Below are positions 21,149-27,856 of a stretch of DNA of 27,856 nucleotides, piece by piece. The stretch spans positions 1 through 27,856 of the forward strand of contig RFJG01000017.1 in the NCBI GenBank assembly GCA_003694965.1. Reading direction: 5' to 3'. This DNA is from Methanobacteriota archaeon (GTDB lineage Archaea; Micrarchaeota; Micrarchaeia; Anstonellales; J096). The notes below the pieces were generated by a model. That model worked only from the letters and a program-made list of their open reading frames with translations, was not told the origin of the DNA and did no database searches. Both the position numbers and the translations under genes were made by a program. Every line of letters begins with the position of its first letter. Position 1 is the stretch's first letter.

Positions 21149-21817
21149 ATGGAAGTTAAGATAAGGCCTTTTGGTTATGGTCAAGTTCTCGAGGTAGAGA
21201 TGGGAGAAGGTGATAGCATATATGCTGAGCCCGGAGCATTTATGGCGTGCGATGGAGAGGTGGAGCTCGAGAGCAAGCTCAGGGGGGGCTTCATTTCGAG
21301 CATCCTCAGGAAAATTGGAGGCAAGGAGACGATGTTCATAAGTAAGATAACCGCAAAGGAAGGCTCCACTATGTTGCTAACGCCGCCACTCCCTTCTGAA
21401 ATAGCCCCAATAAGGCTTAAGGGTAGGGCATTCATCTTGGGAGATGGTGCATACCTTGCTCACGAAGGAGAGGTTGATGTTAGTGCTGAACCAGGTTTCC
21501 TCACATCGCTCGTAGCTGGCTCTGGCCTAATGTTCCTCTATGCTAAGGGAAAAGGCACCCTCTACATTAACGGAGAGGGAGGGCTTCATAGGGCGATTGT
21601 AAAGAAAGGAGAGTCTCTATTATTGGATAACGACCATTTTGTTGCAGTTAATGCTGACGCTAATGTGGAGAAGCTCTTTATAGGAAAGGGCCTAAAATCA
21701 AAGCTCTTTGGAGGAGAGGGACTTGTCTTTAGGATAAGGGGCCCTGCGGAGGTATACTATAGGCTCAACTCCCCCTCCAACATGGCATCAAAGATAGCGA
21801 GAAAACTCCGGCTATAA
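21149..21817 (+). CDS. AIM24/TIGR00266 family protein
   Basis: The 222-aa product belongs to the widespread AIM24 (DUF124) family of beta-helical proteins. Its true molecular function is not established; the yeast member affects inner mitochondrial membrane organisation. Typical stretches are VEMGEGDSIYAEPGAFMA near the start, GGFISSILRKIGGKETMFIS, and the long repeating beta pattern in GTLYINGEGGLHRAIVKKGE and DNDHFVAVN, ending with GLVFRIRGPAEVYYR. The frame opens at a TTG at 21125, but ATG 21149 is preceded by GGTGG at a good distance and gives the family's normal N-terminus. It appears monocistronic. Confidence 0.88.
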   Translation: MEVKIRPFGYGQVLEVEMGEGDSIYAEPGAFMACDGEVELESKLRGGFISSILRKIGGKETMFISKITAKEGSTMLLTPPLPSEIAPIRLKGRAFILGDGAYLAHEGEVDVSAEPGFLTSLVAGSGLMFLYAKGKGTLYINGEGGLHRAIVKKGESLLLDNDHFVAVNADANVEKLFIGKGLKSKLFGGEGLVFRIRGPAEVYYRLNSPSNMASKIARKLRL

Positions 21818-21951
21818 TCCCTGTAAGTGTAGCTAAGCCCTGGGCCACTATGCAACATCTATGCAATATAGATTGGCAACTCGGCCACTTAATTGACCAC
21901 TCCACTTAAAAATATATCTTACAATAGCATATGAGTTGTTCGGTGATTGTT
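21818..21951 (+). promoter_or_regulatory. Intergenic region with a hairpin and the eL44 operon promoter
   Basis: TTAAAAATATAT at 21906-21917 is the likely TATA box of the following operon; transcription would begin near 21935-21938, leaving a short leader with GGTGAT before the ATG at 21952. Upstream, ATCTAT and ATAGAT form a perfect 6-bp hairpin with a 5-nt loop (about 21860-21876), enclosed by two GGCC blocks with unpaired bases between. The motif CCACT occurs four times. The shape could be a terminator-like end for the AIM24 gene or a small guide-RNA-like hairpin, but no box ACA or C/D elements were found. Confidence 0.45.
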
Positions 21952-22233
21952 ATGAAAGTTCCAGCAGAGATCAGAACGCATTGTCCATACTGCAATGCTC
22001 ACACAACACATAAGGTTAAGCTAGCTTCCAAAGGTCCCAGGAGGACTCTCGCAGAAGGAGAGTTAAGGCACGCTAGAAAATTGAAGGGACACGGAGGTAA
22101 GAGAGCAGGTAAGAAAGACGTAGTAAAACAAGCAAAGAGGCAAAAGCTCATGCTTACGTGTCAGCAATGCAACAAAAAGCACGAACTTGTCCTCGGTTCA
22201 AGGACGAGGAAGAAGGCAGAGATTAAGAGGTGA
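21952..22233 (+). CDS. rpl44e: Large ribosomal subunit protein eL44 (L44e)
   Basis: This is a 93-aa zinc-binding ribosomal protein close to the E site. It shows EIRTHCPYCNAHTTHKV (first Cys pair), ASKGPRRTLAEGELRHARK, GHGGKRAGKKDVVKQAKRQKLML and TCQQCNKKHEL (second Cys pair). The frame starts at 21931, but ATG 21952 gives the family's normal MKVP beginning and has GGTGAT 7 nt before it. It is the first gene of the eL44-eS27-aIF2alpha-Nop10-PAC2 operon, an arrangement conserved in archaea. Confidence 0.96.
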   Translation: MKVPAEIRTHCPYCNAHTTHKVKLASKGPRRTLAEGELRHARKLKGHGGKRAGKKDVVKQAKRQKLMLTCQQCNKKHELVLGSRTRKKAEIKR

Positions 22234-22237
22234 AGCA

Positions 22238-22405
22238 ATGTCAAGGTTTATGAAACTTAAATGTAATGAGTGCGGCAATGAGCAAGTGAGCTTTTCCCAC
22301 GCCACAAAAGAGGTCGTGTGCCTGGGCTGTGGAGCTCTCCTTTTGGAGCCTATGGGCGGGAAGGCAAACCTGCTCAATGGGGAGATAGTTGAGGAATATG
22401 ATTAA
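22238..22405 (+). CDS. rps27e: Small ribosomal subunit protein eS27
   Basis: This is a 55-aa zinc-ribbon protein: LKCNECGNEQVSFSHA and VVCLGCGALLLEPMGGKA supply the four cysteines, and it ends near NGEIVEEYD. The ATG at 22238 has GAGGTGA directly upstream, overlapping the eL44 stop region. An upstream frame to 22187 has no support. Its stop overlaps the aIF2alpha start by 8 nt. Confidence 0.95.
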   Translation: MSRFMKLKCNECGNEQVSFSHATKEVVCLGCGALLLEPMGGKANLLNGEIVEEYD

Positions 22406-23165
22406 TTTAGATGCCGTCCAAAAGATAAAAAAGGGCGACATTGTCGTTGTTAACATAACGAGAGTTATGCGTTATGGTGCTATCTCAACCATAGAGGGGC
22501 ATAGTGACATAGAGGGATTTATGCACATAAGTGAAATAAGCAGTAAGTGGATAAAGAACATAGGGGATTATGTAAGGAAAGGCCAGAGGCTCGTTGCCAA
22601 AGTCCTTGACTATGATGACAAGAAGAAGGTGGCGACGCTCTCATTGAGGAGGGTTACAGAAGATGAGAGGAAGAAAGCGCTCGACCTTTTCAACAACATA
22701 CTAAAATCAAAGAAAATACTCCAAACAGCAATTAAGAAGGCAAAGAGCCGTTCCAAGTTTGAGAACATAGAGGCTAAGATACTAAAAGACTATGAGAACC
22801 TCCACGATTTTATGCTCGATGTCTTTGATGAGGGCATAGAAGTGGCCGAGGAGGAGGGATTGCCGAAGGCAGTTTCAGAAGTTCTCGTTGAGCTTGTTAA
22901 GAAGAGTTTCAAGAAGTCAAGAGTCTCAATAAGAAAACTCCTCTATGTTGAGTTAAGGGCTCCCAACGGCATAGAGTTAATAAAAGAGGTTCTTTCTAAG
23001 GTTGGGAAGAGCATATCTGTCAAGTATTTGGGGGCTCCAAGGTATTTGTTGGAGGCAGAGGCAGAAGACTATAAGAAGGCTAACAAGATGTTTAACTCTA
23101 TTTCTCCTGCCATAAAAGAGCTGTCTAAGCATGGCATTGTGGAGATAAGCGATTATGAAGACTAA
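22398..23165 (+). CDS. eif2a: Translation initiation factor aIF2 subunit alpha
   Basis: This is the alpha subunit of the trimeric factor that delivers initiator methionyl-tRNA to the small subunit. The product is about 255 aa with the S1/OB domain first (KKGDIVVVNITRVMRYGAIS, HISEISSKWIKNIGDYVRKGQ, LSLRRVT, residues 9-83). A helical domain (about 90-175) and the C-terminal alpha-beta domain that binds the gamma subunit (VSIRKLLYVELRAPNGIELIKEVL) follow. The first frame start is a TTG at 22389, but ATG 22398 after GAGG is more likely. Its final codons overlap the nop10 start. Confidence 0.95.
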   Translation: MINLDAVQKIKKGDIVVVNITRVMRYGAISTIEGHSDIEGFMHISEISSKWIKNIGDYVRKGQRLVAKVLDYDDKKKVATLSLRRVTEDERKKALDLFNNILKSKKILQTAIKKAKSRSKFENIEAKILKDYENLHDFMLDVFDEGIEVAEEEGLPKAVSEVLVELVKKSFKKSRVSIRKLLYVELRAPNGIELIKEVLSKVGKSISVKYLGAPRYLLEAEAEDYKKANKMFNSISPAIKELSKHGIVEISDYED

Positions 23166-23337
23166 ACCAAGAATTAGGAAGTGTTCCTTGTGCCATACAT
23201 ACACTATGGCATTAGAGCATCACAACACGCAAACATCGATTGCCCATCCACCGATTTTTAAACCTAACGATAGATTATCAGAGTATAGGGTGATAGTTCT
23301 CCATGGCAACGATAATAAAGAAAAAGAAAGGGATTAA
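23155..23337 (+). CDS. nop10: H/ACA ribonucleoprotein subunit Nop10 with altered zinc site
   Basis: The 60-aa protein is Nop10, part of the RNA-guided pseudouridylation complex with Cbf5, Gar1 and L7Ae. It retains RIRKCSLCHTYTM and the signature AHPPIFKPNDRLSEYR, and it sits where archaeal nop10 is normally found, after aIF2alpha. The usual second cysteine pair (C-P-x-C-G) is gone, replaced by EHHNTQ, so only C10 and C13 remain, possibly with H22 and H23 as substitute zinc ligands. The ATG overlaps the aIF2alpha stop and the end overlaps the PAC2 gene by 35 nt. Confidence 0.88.
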   Translation: MKTKPRIRKCSLCHTYTMALEHHNTQTSIAHPPIFKPNDRLSEYRVIVLHGNDNKEKERD

Positions 23338-24064
23338 GGTAAGGAAAGGAGCCATTCTTGTTGTTGGCCTGCCCGGTCTTGGCTTCATAGGGAGGATAGC
23401 TGGCAAGTATCTCGTTGACAAGTTAGGCGGTAAGAAAATCGCCCACCTTGTCTCATCCCAGTTTCCACCCCAAGCACTCATCACAAAAAAAGGGAGGATA
23501 AGGGCGTTGCAGCATGTCTTCTACCATGTAAAACTAAAGAAGAGGGATGTCCTTGTCCTTCTCGGAGATGTGCAGCCTCTCACTCCAGAAGGGCAGTTTG
23601 AGCTTTCATTGGAGATAGTTGATTTTGTGATGAAGTTGGGAGTCAATGAGATAATAACTATAGGGGGCTATGCCACTAATAGATTAGAGGGCAATATACA
23701 TGTATTAGGAGCTTCTAACAGCAAGAAGCATAAGGAATTGATGATGAAGGCGGGCGTTCTCTATGGAGAGGCTAAGGGCTCCATAGTTGGCATGGCTGGC
23801 ATGATACCTGCATTGGCAAGGTTCTCCCGCATACCTTCCACGTGCATAATGGCAGAGACGCATGGGGCAATCGTTGATGCAAGCGGGGCTAAGAGAGTGC
23901 TTGAAGTTTTGTCAAAGCACCTGTCTTTTACAATAGACTACTCTGATTTGGACAAGGCAAAGGAAGAAACTGAAAAACTCATCAACAAGATAGAAGAAGA
24001 GTTGGAGAAGCAGCAAGAAGCTCTGAAGGAGAAGAACAAAGCTCCTCCATCTTACATCCGTTAG
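23303..24064 (+). CDS. PAC2 family protein (proteasome assembly chaperone-like)
   Basis: The 253-aa product is an archaeal PAC2-family protein. Recognisable parts are LVVGLPGLGFIGRIAGKYLVDKL near the start, SSQFPPQALI, LVLLGDVQPLTPEGQFELS, TIGGYATNR, GSIVGMAGMIPALAR and MAETHGAIVDA. The C-terminus is a long coiled-coil-like helix (about 215-245, EELEKQQEALKEK) ending PPSYIR. Some archaeal members (PbaA/PbaB) help assemble the 20S proteasome or bind its ends through a C-terminal hydrophobic-Tyr-X tail. Here the last three residues are Y-I-R, so that motif is not met exactly. The gene occurs in this same operon in other archaea. The stop overlaps the convergent pilin gene. Confidence 0.9.
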   Translation: MATIIKKKKGIKVRKGAILVVGLPGLGFIGRIAGKYLVDKLGGKKIAHLVSSQFPPQALITKKGRIRALQHVFYHVKLKKRDVLVLLGDVQPLTPEGQFELSLEIVDFVMKLGVNEIITIGGYATNRLEGNIHVLGASNSKKHKELMMKAGVLYGEAKGSIVGMAGMIPALARFSRIPSTCIMAETHGAIVDASGAKRVLEVLSKHLSFTIDYSDLDKAKEETEKLINKIEEELEKQQEALKEKNKAPPSYIR

Positions 24065-24387
24065 TTTATCTCTACCGTCCCTTTGTTATTTTTTATTACG
24101 AGTTTTCCACTCAATGGGAAAGTTGCGCTCACTTGACAGGGGAAGGATTGGTTCAAGCTATCTACTGTGCTGATGAGTTGCATAACCCTTGAGCTACCAG
24201 AGCCGCTTAGACATACCTCCTCTATCCTTGAAGCAAGCCCATCCCTATCATATAGCTCTACTCTTTTTGAGAGGCTTTTGTTGAATATACCTGACATGCT
24301 CTGCACAGTAGCTATGACTATTGCGAGCACAGCTATAGATATGAGGAGGAGCAGAGAGAACTCTGCGCTAACTTGTGCACTTACCAT
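24061..24387 (-). CDS. Class III signal peptide pilin, 108 aa
   Basis: The N-terminus MVSAQVSAEF has the class III motif (A|Q-V-S-A-E), and a strong membrane helix (SLLLLISIAVLAIVIATV) follows. The outside domain of about 75 residues has two cysteines (EEVCLSG and FPCQVS) and beta-like segments ATFPLSGKLVI. It is expected to be cut by an EppA-like peptidase and inserted in a pilus. Its start overlaps the end of the upstream small pilin by 20 nt, so the two are probably made together. It is the last gene of the apgM-hypothetical-pilin-pilin unit. Confidence 0.82.
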   Translation of the reverse strand: MVSAQVSAEFSLLLLISIAVLAIVIATVQSMSGIFNKSLSKRVELYDRDGLASRIEEVCLSGSGSSRVMQLISTVDSLNQSFPCQVSATFPLSGKLVIKNNKGTVEIN

Positions 24388-24586
24388 CTACACAACTGCT
24401 TCCTTCTCCACAATCAACGTCAGTAAAGCACGTACTGTTTATGTTGCCAGCGACACTTTCAACCTTGTTCTTAAATGCTGTTGAAGCGGTCTTCGTGCCA
24501 CTGAATAAGTTGCTCGCGACTATGGCAACAACTGCTATTATGATGACTAACAGTATAACCATCTCAGCAGATATTTGGCCCCTCAT
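24368..24586 (-). CDS. Very small class III pilin with a C-terminal four-cysteine knot
   Basis: This 72-aa protein starts MRGQISAEM, a class III prepilin motif (G|Q-I-S-A-E), followed by one membrane helix (VILLVIIIAVVAIVASNLF). After a short spacer the last 20 residues hold four cysteines with the spacing of a small disulfide knot: TCFTDVDCGEGSSCVDGKC. The protein is small even for a class III pilin. ATGA joins its start to the stop of the upstream hypothetical gene. It may form a thin filament or cap with a stable, protease-resistant tip. Confidence 0.82.
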   Translation of the reverse strand: MRGQISAEMVILLVIIIAVVAIVASNLFSGTKTASTAFKNKVESVAGNINSTCFTDVDCGEGSSCVDGKCTS

Positions 24587-25077
24587 AAATTGTTAAGGAA
24601 TCGCAACTTTTTTATGTCTATTGTGCAAAAGGCTCCCTTGAAATCACCTATGAAAAAGAGCCTATTGCTTTCTCCAAGCTCTTCAGCCACTTCCCTGTTG
24701 GATGTCACGATGTCCCTTACTCTGTCTGCTATGTGCAAGTCTTTCACATCATCAACTCTCGCTGCCAAGTACTTAACATCCAACTCTCCAATTCCCTCAT
24801 AGGGTGGTAACATCACGGCCCTTACATGTATCTCCTGTAGTTTTGCAGCTATCTCCTTTTTTGTGCACTCAACTTGAGAATACATTATGCGGGATATGGC
24901 ATCATACATATCGTAGTTGCTAAGGCTACCTCTTTCCAATGCCCTGTCTATCAAATGTAATAGCTTGTATTCTTTTGAGAGCTTCTTGACTATTCCTATG
25001 TTCCCAACTAACCTGAGGTTCCCTTCCTCTTCTGTGTAGAATTGCTTATCCTTGACGTGTAAGAGTAGTCCTTTCAA
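24583..25077 (-). CDS. Hypothetical protein, 164 aa, between apgM and pilins
   Basis: The start is TTG at 25077, overlapping the apgM stop as TTGA, with GGTGGG before it; the next in-frame ATG is internal (residue 57). The protein is soluble and alternates strands and helices: GLLLHVKDKQFY, LHLIDRALERGSLSNYDMYDA, IHVRAVMLPPYEG, then repeated VDDVKDLHIADRVRDIV and ending FFIGDFKGAFCTIDIK. The strand-helix rhythm and the LIDxA start recall HisA-type TIM barrels or a fragment of one, but it is too short and the match is weak. It is coupled to apgM and to the pilins by overlapping codons. Confidence 0.65.
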   Translation of the reverse strand: MKGLLLHVKDKQFYTEEEGNLRLVGNIGIVKKLSKEYKLLHLIDRALERGSLSNYDMYDAISRIMYSQVECTKKEIAAKLQEIHVRAVMLPPYEGIGELDVKYLAARVDDVKDLHIADRVRDIVTSNREVAEELGESNRLFFIGDFKGAFCTIDIKKLRFLNNL

Positions 25078-26240
25078 GAGCCCACCTTCCTACTCTTACC
25101 CATCCAATCCATGAGCATGTGGTTAAGCTCTAATCCCTCTATGTGGCCAAGCGCTCCCCTCTCTCCTTCTATCTCGCTGAAATAGTCTGATGGTTCCTTC
25201 CCAACACTGCTGCCATATGCGAGCAAAGGAGCTCCGTGGCCACTATGCCTTTTTAGCGAGCAGGGGGTTGCGTGGTCTCCTGTTATTATTATTGTGTCAA
25301 ACTCTTCTCTTATTCTTCCAACAACTTCTGTGTCAACCCTCTCTATGATCTTCCGTTTCCCTATGCAATTCCCGTCGTGGCCGTAACTGTCCGTTGCCTT
25401 TATGTGTATGAAAGCAAGTTCTGCCTTGCTCTTTATTGCATAATCCGCTTTGTTGCCATAGTTGCTGTTCGCATCTCCCGTTGTTCCCTCTATGTCTGGA
25501 GCTTCCATCCCCACATAGCGCGCAACCCCTTTGTACATAGCCCCTCCTGCAGCCATAACCGCCTTTGTGTTGAATTTTTTTGAGAAGCTCTCAACTTTCT
25601 TGTGCTCTCCAGCTCCTCTAACTAATATGTAGTTTGCTTTCTTTCCTTGCAGCCTTTTTGCAGCCTCCTCTATGAAGTAATTAACTAGGTGGGCTGTTTT
25701 CTTAGCTCCTTCCCCCTCATTTTTTGGCATGCATTCAAGAGCCGCTATGCCTATTCTGTGAGGGTCTGTATCTCCAACATCCGACGAGAGGCCATCCCCT
25801 CTTATAACAAGAACTCCTCTGTGCTCCACAGTGCTCTTAAATATGAACTCATAACCATCCACTTCAATCCCTTGGAGGAGCTTCTCCAATTTTTTGGCTT
25901 CTTCAGTTGCTATCCTCCCAGCCCTCCTATCTACTATCGCGCCTCTACTATCAACAGTAGCGAAGTTCGTTCTGAATGCAACATCTCCTTCTTTCAGCAC
26001 TACTCCTGCTCCGAGGGCTTCTATGGGACCTCTCCCAGGATAGCAATCCAAACCATAACCGAATATTATGAGATGGCTCGTATCACTCCCAGGAACTACG
26101 CCCCTGCCAAGTGCATAGAACATCCCTAGCATCCCTTCCTCCGCTAAGAAATCCATATTATCTTTTTTTGCCATAGCTAACGGGCTCTTAGGGCTTGGTA
26201 AGTCTCCCAAACCATCCATTATAATGAACGCGGTCCTCAT
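25074..26240 (-). CDS. apgM: 2,3-bisphosphoglycerate-independent phosphoglycerate mutase (archaeal type)
   Basis: ApgM interconverts 3- and 2-phosphoglycerate in glycolysis and gluconeogenesis and belongs to the alkaline phosphatase superfamily. The 388-aa product shows FIIMDGLGDLP (metal-binding D9), VVPGSDTSHLIIFGYG with the nucleophile in GSDTSH (about 51-56), YPGRGPIEALGAGV, RTNFATV, HRGVLVIRG, FIHIKATDSYGHDGN (metal-binding D and H) and ITGDHATPCSLKRHSGHGAP. The length is normal. AGTATTAAAAAG (minus strand, 26259-26270) lies about 25 nt before the ATG, so the transcript is probably leaderless and separate from the upstream gene. Confidence 0.95.
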   Translation of the reverse strand: MRTAFIIMDGLGDLPSPKSPLAMAKKDNMDFLAEEGMLGMFYALGRGVVPGSDTSHLIIFGYGLDCYPGRGPIEALGAGVVLKEGDVAFRTNFATVDSRGAIVDRRAGRIATEEAKKLEKLLQGIEVDGYEFIFKSTVEHRGVLVIRGDGLSSDVGDTDPHRIGIAALECMPKNEGEGAKKTAHLVNYFIEEAAKRLQGKKANYILVRGAGEHKKVESFSKKFNTKAVMAAGGAMYKGVARYVGMEAPDIEGTTGDANSNYGNKADYAIKSKAELAFIHIKATDSYGHDGNCIGKRKIIERVDTEVVGRIREEFDTIIITGDHATPCSLKRHSGHGAPLLAYGSSVGKEPSDYFSEIEGERGALGHIEGLELNHMLMDWMGKSRKVGS

Positions 26241-26258
26241 ACTACTAATGTGTTAGAG

Positions 26259-26270
26259 CTTTCTTTTTAA
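26259..26270 (-). promoter_or_regulatory. TATA box of the apgM operon
   Basis: The minus-strand AGTATTAAAAAG overlaps the final codons of the upstream ParA-M23 gene and sits about 25 nt from the apgM ATG at 26240. This implies leaderless transcription of apgM, the hypothetical gene and the two pilins. Confidence 0.5.
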
Positions 26271-27835
26271 TACTTCCTAGCATCAAGCTCCTCAAAGCGG
26301 GAAGTCCTATACTTAACTTCTCTCTCAAATTCATTCATAGGGTTTATGTCAATCCACAAACCACTCTCTGCCTTTACCCTAACCTCAAAATGCAGGTGTG
26401 GCTTTTCAGACCTTCCAGTACTCCCCATATAACCAAGTATAGTTCCTTTCTTGACATACCCCCTAATTTTCCTGCCCTTCCTTGCCAAGTGAGCATAGAG
26501 ATACCTCATATTAGCGTCGTTCGCGTCTCTTACCTCTACATAGTAGCCATAACTTGAACTAAAGCCGCTCCTCACGATCTTTCCACTCCTAAAACTCCTC
26601 ACAGCCGTGCCCAGTGGAGCTTCCATATCTATCCCTGGATGCCCCCCTATCTTCCCTCCATAGCTCCTTACCCTAAAATAAGGAGACACTATCTTTCCAT
26701 CCCTGAGGATGCCATCCACAATATCTATGATGAGGAGGTTCTTGAAATAACCTTCGCTCCTCTTCCCTTCATAAGGCAGGACTATGACATTATCATTCAC
26801 CTTGAGCCATCTTCCGTTTTTCCTTATCATCCTTGCCCTGTATCTGTTCCATTCTTCTCTTACACCACTCTCATCCAAATCAAAAAATCCACTATATCTC
26901 TGGAATGCCCAGAAAGCTATGCCCTCAACAGAGTCGCCGTGTTTTGCCTTCCTAATGAAACCAACTCTATCTATGAACTTCCCATATTTGCTGTATTGTT
27001 CTGTTGCCACTACTCTATTTTCATAAGAAGTTGCCTTACCAATTTCTCCGACCTTTTTTGTTGCTGGAGGCAACAACAAGAGCAGAGAGGCGCTCAGCGC
27101 ATACATCACAGCTTTCAACCTATTTGCTTTCTTTTTCATTTCCTCACTTGTGAAATGCCTATTTAATGAGCTCTGGCTTATTACAGACACTATCTCGTTA
27201 ATCCCTTTTTTGAATGAAGGGGTTGGTCTTTCTTTTTTTATGGCCTCCCCTTCTGGAAGTACTATTATGGTCCTGCAACCTTGCAACCAATCCTTCTCTA
27301 TCATCTCCATCTCTTGCAAACCCCTCCTTATGTCAAGGTTGAGTTTTTGCCTAAATCCACCACCCTTCTTTGTTGGCCATTTATTGTAGACTGCTATTGT
27401 TTTGGGAACGAGCCCTTTATCTCTTAAGAATTTTATGAATTCTTTGGCAGCCACAAGTTCGCTGTACTTTGCGCTTAGCACTAGGAATATGTTATCGCTT
27501 TTCCTTATGATTTCCTCTATACCCACGCTCCTGTAGCCAGCAGGAGCATCGACAATTACGTGCTTTGTGCGCTCTTCCTTCGCCTTGCTTATAATGGCAC
27601 GATATGTCTCTATAGGCTTTAATCTTTTTTCTCCAAAGAGAGCTCTATTCCTTGGAGCTCCCATAACAATGAGATTACTCCTCTTTTCTTTACTAAGAAT
27701 GTGGAGGAGGTTTTTGTTGCTCTCATCCATATCAACAGCCAACACTCTTTCAAGCGAAGATACTTGCATTGCCGCTATTGTTGCGAGGGTAGTTTTGCCC
27801 ATACCTCCTTTTCCTATGAATATAGAGAGAGACAT
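26267..27835 (-). CDS. Fusion: ParA/MinD ATPase - membrane helix - LysM-like - M23 metallopeptidase
   Basis: This is a single frame of 522 aa with no stop or frameshift at the join. Residues 1-225 are a ParA/MinD-type ATPase: deviant Walker A GKGGMGKTT (8-16, K9 and K14), VLAVDMDES (D35/D37), VIVDAPAG (D96). A basic stretch (EEMKKKANR) and one hydrophobic helix (about 241-257) then place the rest outside by the positive-inside rule. Residues about 296-354 look like a LysM module (HGDSVEGIAFWAF, then LKVNDNVIVLP). The C-terminal M23/LytM peptidase has its zinc set: HPGID (H399, D403), YLYAH (H449) and HLHFEV (H480, H482). ATG 27835 is near the window edge, so the promoter is not visible. The ATPase may move or gate the outside hydrolase; that is inference. 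Confidence 0.87.
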   Translation of the reverse strand: MSLSIFIGKGGMGKTTLATIAAMQVSSLERVLAVDMDESNKNLLHILSKEKRSNLIVMGAPRNRALFGEKRLKPIETYRAIISKAKEERTKHVIVDAPAGYRSVGIEEIIRKSDNIFLVLSAKYSELVAAKEFIKFLRDKGLVPKTIAVYNKWPTKKGGGFRQKLNLDIRRGLQEMEMIEKDWLQGCRTIIVLPEGEAIKKERPTPSFKKGINEIVSVISQSSLNRHFTSEEMKKKANRLKAVMYALSASLLLLLPPATKKVGEIGKATSYENRVVATEQYSKYGKFIDRVGFIRKAKHGDSVEGIAFWAFQRYSGFFDLDESGVREEWNRYRARMIRKNGRWLKVNDNVIVLPYEGKRSEGYFKNLLIIDIVDGILRDGKIVSPYFRVRSYGGKIGGHPGIDMEAPLGTAVRSFRSGKIVRSGFSSSYGYYVEVRDANDANMRYLYAHLARKGRKIRGYVKKGTILGYMGSTGRSEKPHLHFEVRVKAESGLWIDINPMNEFEREVKYRTSRFEELDARKY

Positions 27836-27856
27836 TATCTTAATATTGTGGTAGAA

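Noticed and set aside
23303..24064. C-terminal HbYX proteasome-binding tail on the PAC2 protein
   Set aside because: The last three residues are Y-I-R; the tyrosine would have to be second from the end.
1..27856. CRISPR array, insertion sequence, transposase, integrase or prophage genes
   Set aside because: I saw no regularly spaced repeats, terminal inverted repeats, transposase-like motifs or phage structural genes in the window.

Overview
This window comes from an archaeal chromosome. It carries archaeal or eukaryote-type information-processing genes: RadA, RFC large subunit, an Lhr-type helicase, RNase HII with a PCNA-binding tail, RpoN, uL13, uS9, eL18, eL44, eS27, uS2, aIF2-alpha and Nop10. 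Many first genes have a TATA-like box about 25-28 nt before the start codon and are probably leaderless. Genes inside operons are instead preceded by a GGTG-type Shine-Dalgarno. Very tight packing, several class III (Q-x-S-x-E) pilin signal peptides and an unusual tRNA intron make me lean towards a DPANN lineage, perhaps Micrarchaeota-like. That assignment is an inference and is not proven here.

Layout: 1-182 is non-coding and rich in hairpins. 183-2979 (minus) holds an M42 aminopeptidase, an unknown gene, radA and a small radA-linked protein with three promoter repeats. 3150-5180 (plus) holds an orphan kinase-fold protein and a thiolase. 5164-5952 (minus) is an unknown helical protein. 6094-7705 (plus) holds a membrane protein, a PRC-barrel protein and RNase HII. 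7706-12275 (minus) is one tightly overlapping operon: Lhr helicase, metallophosphoesterase, MntA/HepT toxin-antitoxin pair and 2'-5' RNA ligase-like ThpR. 12331-14760 (plus) holds the RFC large subunit, VapBC, and a membrane-anchored secreted protein overlapping vapC.

14741-17289 (minus) holds a polytopic membrane protein, three pilin-like proteins and thioredoxin reductase. 17366-18088 (plus) is a sugar nucleotidyltransferase. 18052-20288 (minus) is the conserved eL18-uL13-uS9-RpoN-uS2 operon with a tRNA-Pro(GGG) embedded between rpoN and rpsB. The tRNA T-loop is interrupted by what looks like an 18-nt intron. 20414-20971 is a lipoprotein and 21149-21817 an AIM24-family protein. 21952-24064 (plus) is the conserved eL44-eS27-aIF2alpha-Nop10-PAC2 operon. 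24061-26240 (minus) holds apgM, an unknown gene and two class III pilins. 26267-27835 (minus) is a remarkable single protein: a cytoplasmic ParA/MinD ATPase, one membrane helix, then an outside LysM-like region and M23 metallopeptidase.

The two strongest candidates for something new are the ParA-TM-LysM-M23 fusion, which looks like a one-chain analogue of an ATPase-controlled cell-wall hydrolase, and the T-loop-interrupted tRNA-Pro inside a ribosomal protein operon. No CRISPR array, insertion sequence or rRNA gene was seen, and no gene-free stretch exceeds 300 bases.
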